Shown one piece after another: positions 63,566 to 64,000 of a DNA stretch of 64,000 bases. Made by a program: the position numbers and the translations under genes. The notes below the pieces were generated by a model, which was not told the origin of the DNA, did not search any database, and saw only the letters and a program-made list of their open reading frames with translations. The DNA is from Chitinophagaceae bacterium. GTDB taxonomy: Bacteria > Bacteroidota > Bacteroidia > Chitinophagales > Chitinophagaceae. Numbering within the stretch: position 1 is the stretch's first letter; each line of letters begins with the position of its first letter. The DNA is taken from positions 186,001-250,000 of the forward strand of contig CANFHA010000005.1 of assembly GCA_947446645.1 (NCBI GenBank). The letters run 5' to 3'.

Positions 63566-64000
63566 CTAAAATCTAAAATATATAAACGGATTGAAGGACG
63601 AAGTAGTGATATAGGCCGCAGAAAGAATCATAAGCAAGAGCGCAACTACAGCCATAGCAAAGTGACGACTCAATGGATACTCGCTATAAAATATCTTTTG
63701 CTGGGCACGCAACCCGAAAGACGGTAAAGTAAAGAACGAGAAGAAAAAGGCTATCGCAGTAATTATATAGAATTCCCGGTCTGCCATCCATGCAGTGTTC
63801 TCAGCATGCCAGGTAAACATGCGGCTGAGGAAACTGACAGACGCATGAAAATGCTCCATACGGAAGAACACCCAGCCCACCAATACTACAGGGAAAGAAT
63901 ACAAAACGGCGGCCTTGCCTATTTTTGCCAGCCACTTACCAAGGAAAAGCCGCTCCAGCACAAGGAAGAGCCCGTGATATGCGCCCCAGATCACAAATCC
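63566..64000 (-). CDS. AlgI-family MBOAT acyltransferase, C-terminal part (runs off the window)
   Basis: The last 144 codons are present; the gene continues beyond 64000. The visible part opens at GFVIWGAYHGLFLVLERL, the block following the active-site His of MBOAT proteins, and ends with about three helices (VGWVFFRMEHF, FYIITAIAFFFSFF, MAVVALLLMIL). AlgI-type enzymes move an acetyl group across the inner membrane to the periplasmic SGNH partner, here the next gene. The active-site His itself lies outside the window or just before it. Confidence 0.85.
   Translation of the reverse strand, partial: GFVIWGAYHGLFLVLERLFLGKWLAKIGKAAVLYSFPVVLVGWVFFRMEHFHASVSFLSRMFTWHAENTAWMADREFYIITAIAFFFSFFTLPSFGLRAQQKIFYSEYPLSRHFAMAVVALLLMILSAAYITTSSFNPFIYFRF

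Overview
The window is a 64 kb piece of a chromosome from a member of the phylum Bacteroidota, most likely the Chitinophagaceae or a close relative. This rests on several signs: a type IX secretion sorting domain on a giant surface protein, porin-like outer-membrane barrels, BshC (bacillithiol synthesis), a DUF4369/TlpA lipoprotein, HemJ in place of HemG/HemY, and promoters of the Bacteroidota form TTTG-N19-TAnnTTTG in front of rpsL, recA, hemA and others. I cannot assign a genus from the sequence alone.

Layout. 1-3.5 kb: start of lysS (minus), then a four-PAS histidine kinase with a stand-alone response regulator and a small GlsB/YeaQ-type membrane protein. 3.5-7.7 kb: a minus-strand run of an NlpC/P60 peptidase and two large GT-C-like membrane proteins, one with TPRs. 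8-11 kb: rny (RNase Y), then two small AT-rich cassettes (a VapBC-like pair and a DMP19/DUF4375 protein). Three copies of one terminator hairpin separate and bound them. 11-15.8 kb: a lipoprotein, a DUF58 protein, a type II NADH dehydrogenase and a DUF695 protein. 15.9-23.7 kb: a 2601-residue secreted protein with about 30 Ig-like repeats. 24-37 kb: a DbpA-like helicase, bshC, membrane proteins, two tandem outer-membrane barrels, an Mpl-type muropeptide ligase, a DnaQ-like exonuclease, a polyprenol-phosphate glycosyltransferase and a methyltransferase. 37-43 kb: a cation P-type ATPase, a cytochrome c lipoprotein, and an SDR/unknown/universal-stress-protein operon. 44-47.4 kb: a second kinase/regulator pair, a DUF3050 protein and a unit of two very small membrane proteins. 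47.7-51.8 kb: rpsL-rpsG (fusA does not follow), recA and a TlpA-like lipoprotein. 51.9-61.8 kb: a heme biosynthesis cluster, hemL-hemB-hemF-hemE-hemD-hemC-hemA on the minus strand and hemH-hemJ diverging from it. 62-64 kb: a small unknown gene and the start of an O-acetylation (AlgJ/AlgI-like) locus that runs off the end.

How the genes work together. The heme genes cover every step from glutamyl-tRNA to protoheme; glutamyl-tRNA synthetase is not in the window. The order is HemA, HemL, HemB, HemC, HemD, HemE, HemF, HemJ, HemH. A REP-associated tyrosine transposase flanked by two matching 33-nt palindromes sits between hemB and hemF in the same direction, so it is a RAYT/REP element lodged in the operon. 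Related palindromes lie around 25.9-26.1 kb.

Most unusual points. (1) Three terminators identical in stem and loop bound promoter-gene-terminator cassettes next to rny. (2) The RAYT/REP element in the heme cluster. (3) Gene-poor intergenic regions at 43.2-44.3, 47.4-47.7 and 48.7-49.4 kb carry orphan promoters, palindromes or terminators and may encode RNAs. (4) Two small-protein genes form a complete promoter-to-terminator unit. No tRNA, rRNA, CRISPR array or prophage was recognised.
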